Assembly (NCBI RefSeq): GCF_014639235.1
Contig: NZ_BMFU01000016.1
Coordinates: forward strand, 1 to 34,015
Reading direction: 5' to 3'
DNA from: Paenibacillus silvae
GTDB taxonomy: Bacteria; Bacillota; Bacilli; Paenibacillales; Paenibacillaceae
Length of the DNA: 34,015 nucleotides
Shown: positions 33,393-34,015 of the stretch, in pieces
Layout: the number at the start of each line of letters is the position of its first letter
Numbering within the stretch: the stretch's first letter is position 1
Notes under the pieces: generated by a model
Databases searched by the model: none
The model's input: only the letters and a program-made list of their open reading frames with translations
Told to the model about the DNA's origin: nothing
Made by a program: the position numbers and the translations under genes

Positions 33393-33863
33393 AACTTTAA
33401 CTTAGAACTGCTTGAACTATAATTTTTTGGAATATATGGCGTTTTTGTATTTATAGCGTTTACGATGAATTAATGTAATTAGTTTCATTACAATATTGTT
33501 AGCCATTTATGTCACATCTTTAAACTTTCATAATGAACCTACATAAGAAGTTTTGCAGAGATGTTAGACAATGTCAGCGTAGCTCTTACATCAGTAAAGT
33601 CAAAATTAAACTCCAAATGGTTGGGAATGATTGTCAAACCCATTTCTACTGTTCCTTTGAAAAGGATTTGTGAGCCGTTGGACAATACTACGAAAAAAGG
33701 GTAGTCTCCTTTTTGAACTAATTATGAAATACGGTTGTTATTCGATGTTACAAATTACCTTATAAGCGAGAGAGATGATACATACACCGTTCGAATGTGG
33801 AGCCATTCAAGTGTTTGTAAACTCCATCATTTCAGCTCAATATACTAATGGAGGCGTTTAACA
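33393..33863. other. Mostly non-coding gap with weak ORF traces
   Basis: A minus-strand frame, 33721-33539 (60 codons), reads like a beta-rich protein (for example VVLSNGSQILFKGTVEMGLT). AAGGAG lies nearby but no start codon is suitably spaced; it could be a decayed gene. Plus-strand frames of 47-48 codons over the same DNA (from 33533 and 33561) are less convincing. Confidence 0.35.
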
Positions 33864-34015
33864 ATGGGTTATCACATTATTGCAAATTTTCCATCCAATC
33901 GTGACTACAAGGGTACTTTGAAAGTATATTCTGACAATGGGGATTTGGTTTTCGGCCCTGTTGAGGCTCTAGGCCGTGGTTCAAATGACTCAAAGAACGG
34001 GAATGATCACACCAA
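33864..34015 (+). CDS. Unknown protein, 5' end only (cut by window edge)
   Basis: The ATG has GGAGG 9 bases upstream. Fifty residues are visible: an N-terminal beta-like stretch (MGYHIIANFP), then GTLKVYSDNGDLVFGPVEAL, GRGSN and a polar segment. No signal peptide. The LKVYD-like strand followed by GPV-A-GRG slightly recalls the start of L,D-transpeptidase-like or DUF2778-type domains; this is a weak guess. It may be a target of the nearby sigma pair. Confidence 0.6.
   Translation, partial: MGYHIIANFPSNRDYKGTLKVYSDNGDLVFGPVEALGRGSNDSKNGNDHT

Overview
The window looks like a chromosomal segment of a spore-forming, low-to-mid GC Bacillota, most likely Paenibacillus. The signs are the 5' end of a 16S rRNA gene, a guanine riboswitch on an NCS2 permease, a gerA-type germination operon with a forespore-type promoter, a SigO/RsoA/YvrJ-like locus, and the MoxR-DUF58-transglutaminase operon. 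All identifications come from reading the sequence; no database search was run.

Layout. 1-945: 16S rRNA 5' end (minus strand) with two candidate promoters. 945-2645: riboswitch-controlled purine permease (minus). 2808-4459: an SDR dehydrogenase (plus) converging on a GntR/FCD regulator (minus). 4868-10008: a small genomic island in the 3' end of guaA. Its left end is a displaced 187-bp guaA 3' end; its right end is the 3' end of the intact guaA. Between them lie a Thoeris anti-phage operon (TIR thsB1, SIR2-SLOG thsA, second TIR-like thsB2), a divergent HU-like protein with two tiny genes, and a dead tyrosine-recombinase gene next to guaA. 9822-11419: guaA and its promoter. 11420-12740: gene-poor DNA with tandem repeats, a four-arm palindromic repeat and a striking 115-bp G-rich hexamer array. 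12771-18143: transglutaminase, DUF58 and MoxR genes (minus). 18247-19545: secreted polysaccharide deacetylase (minus). 19791-20456: DedA membrane protein (plus). 20578-25905: germinant-receptor operon A-C-small D-B-B (plus). 25966-26430: BCP peroxiredoxin (minus). 26546-29178: three-gene ABC exporter (minus). 29419-30459: LCP ligase. 30784-32100: glutamate-1-semialdehyde aminomutase. 32134-34015: AT-rich accessory DNA with a start-less reading frame, a split sigma factor pair, a YvrJ-like peptide and a truncated unknown gene.

How it fits together. The best accessory systems are the guaA-integrated Thoeris island and the split sigma/YvrJ locus. In the island, TIR proteins would make a cyclic ADP-ribose-type signal that activates the ThsA NADase. 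Its history is legible: the two guaA ends differ almost only at synonymous sites, so both were working gene ends, while the integrase has decayed, so the defence cargo now appears fixed. The sigma locus has one protein with region 4, an overlapping gene with region 2, and a divergent YvrJ-like peptide, with an unknown gene downstream that may be a target.
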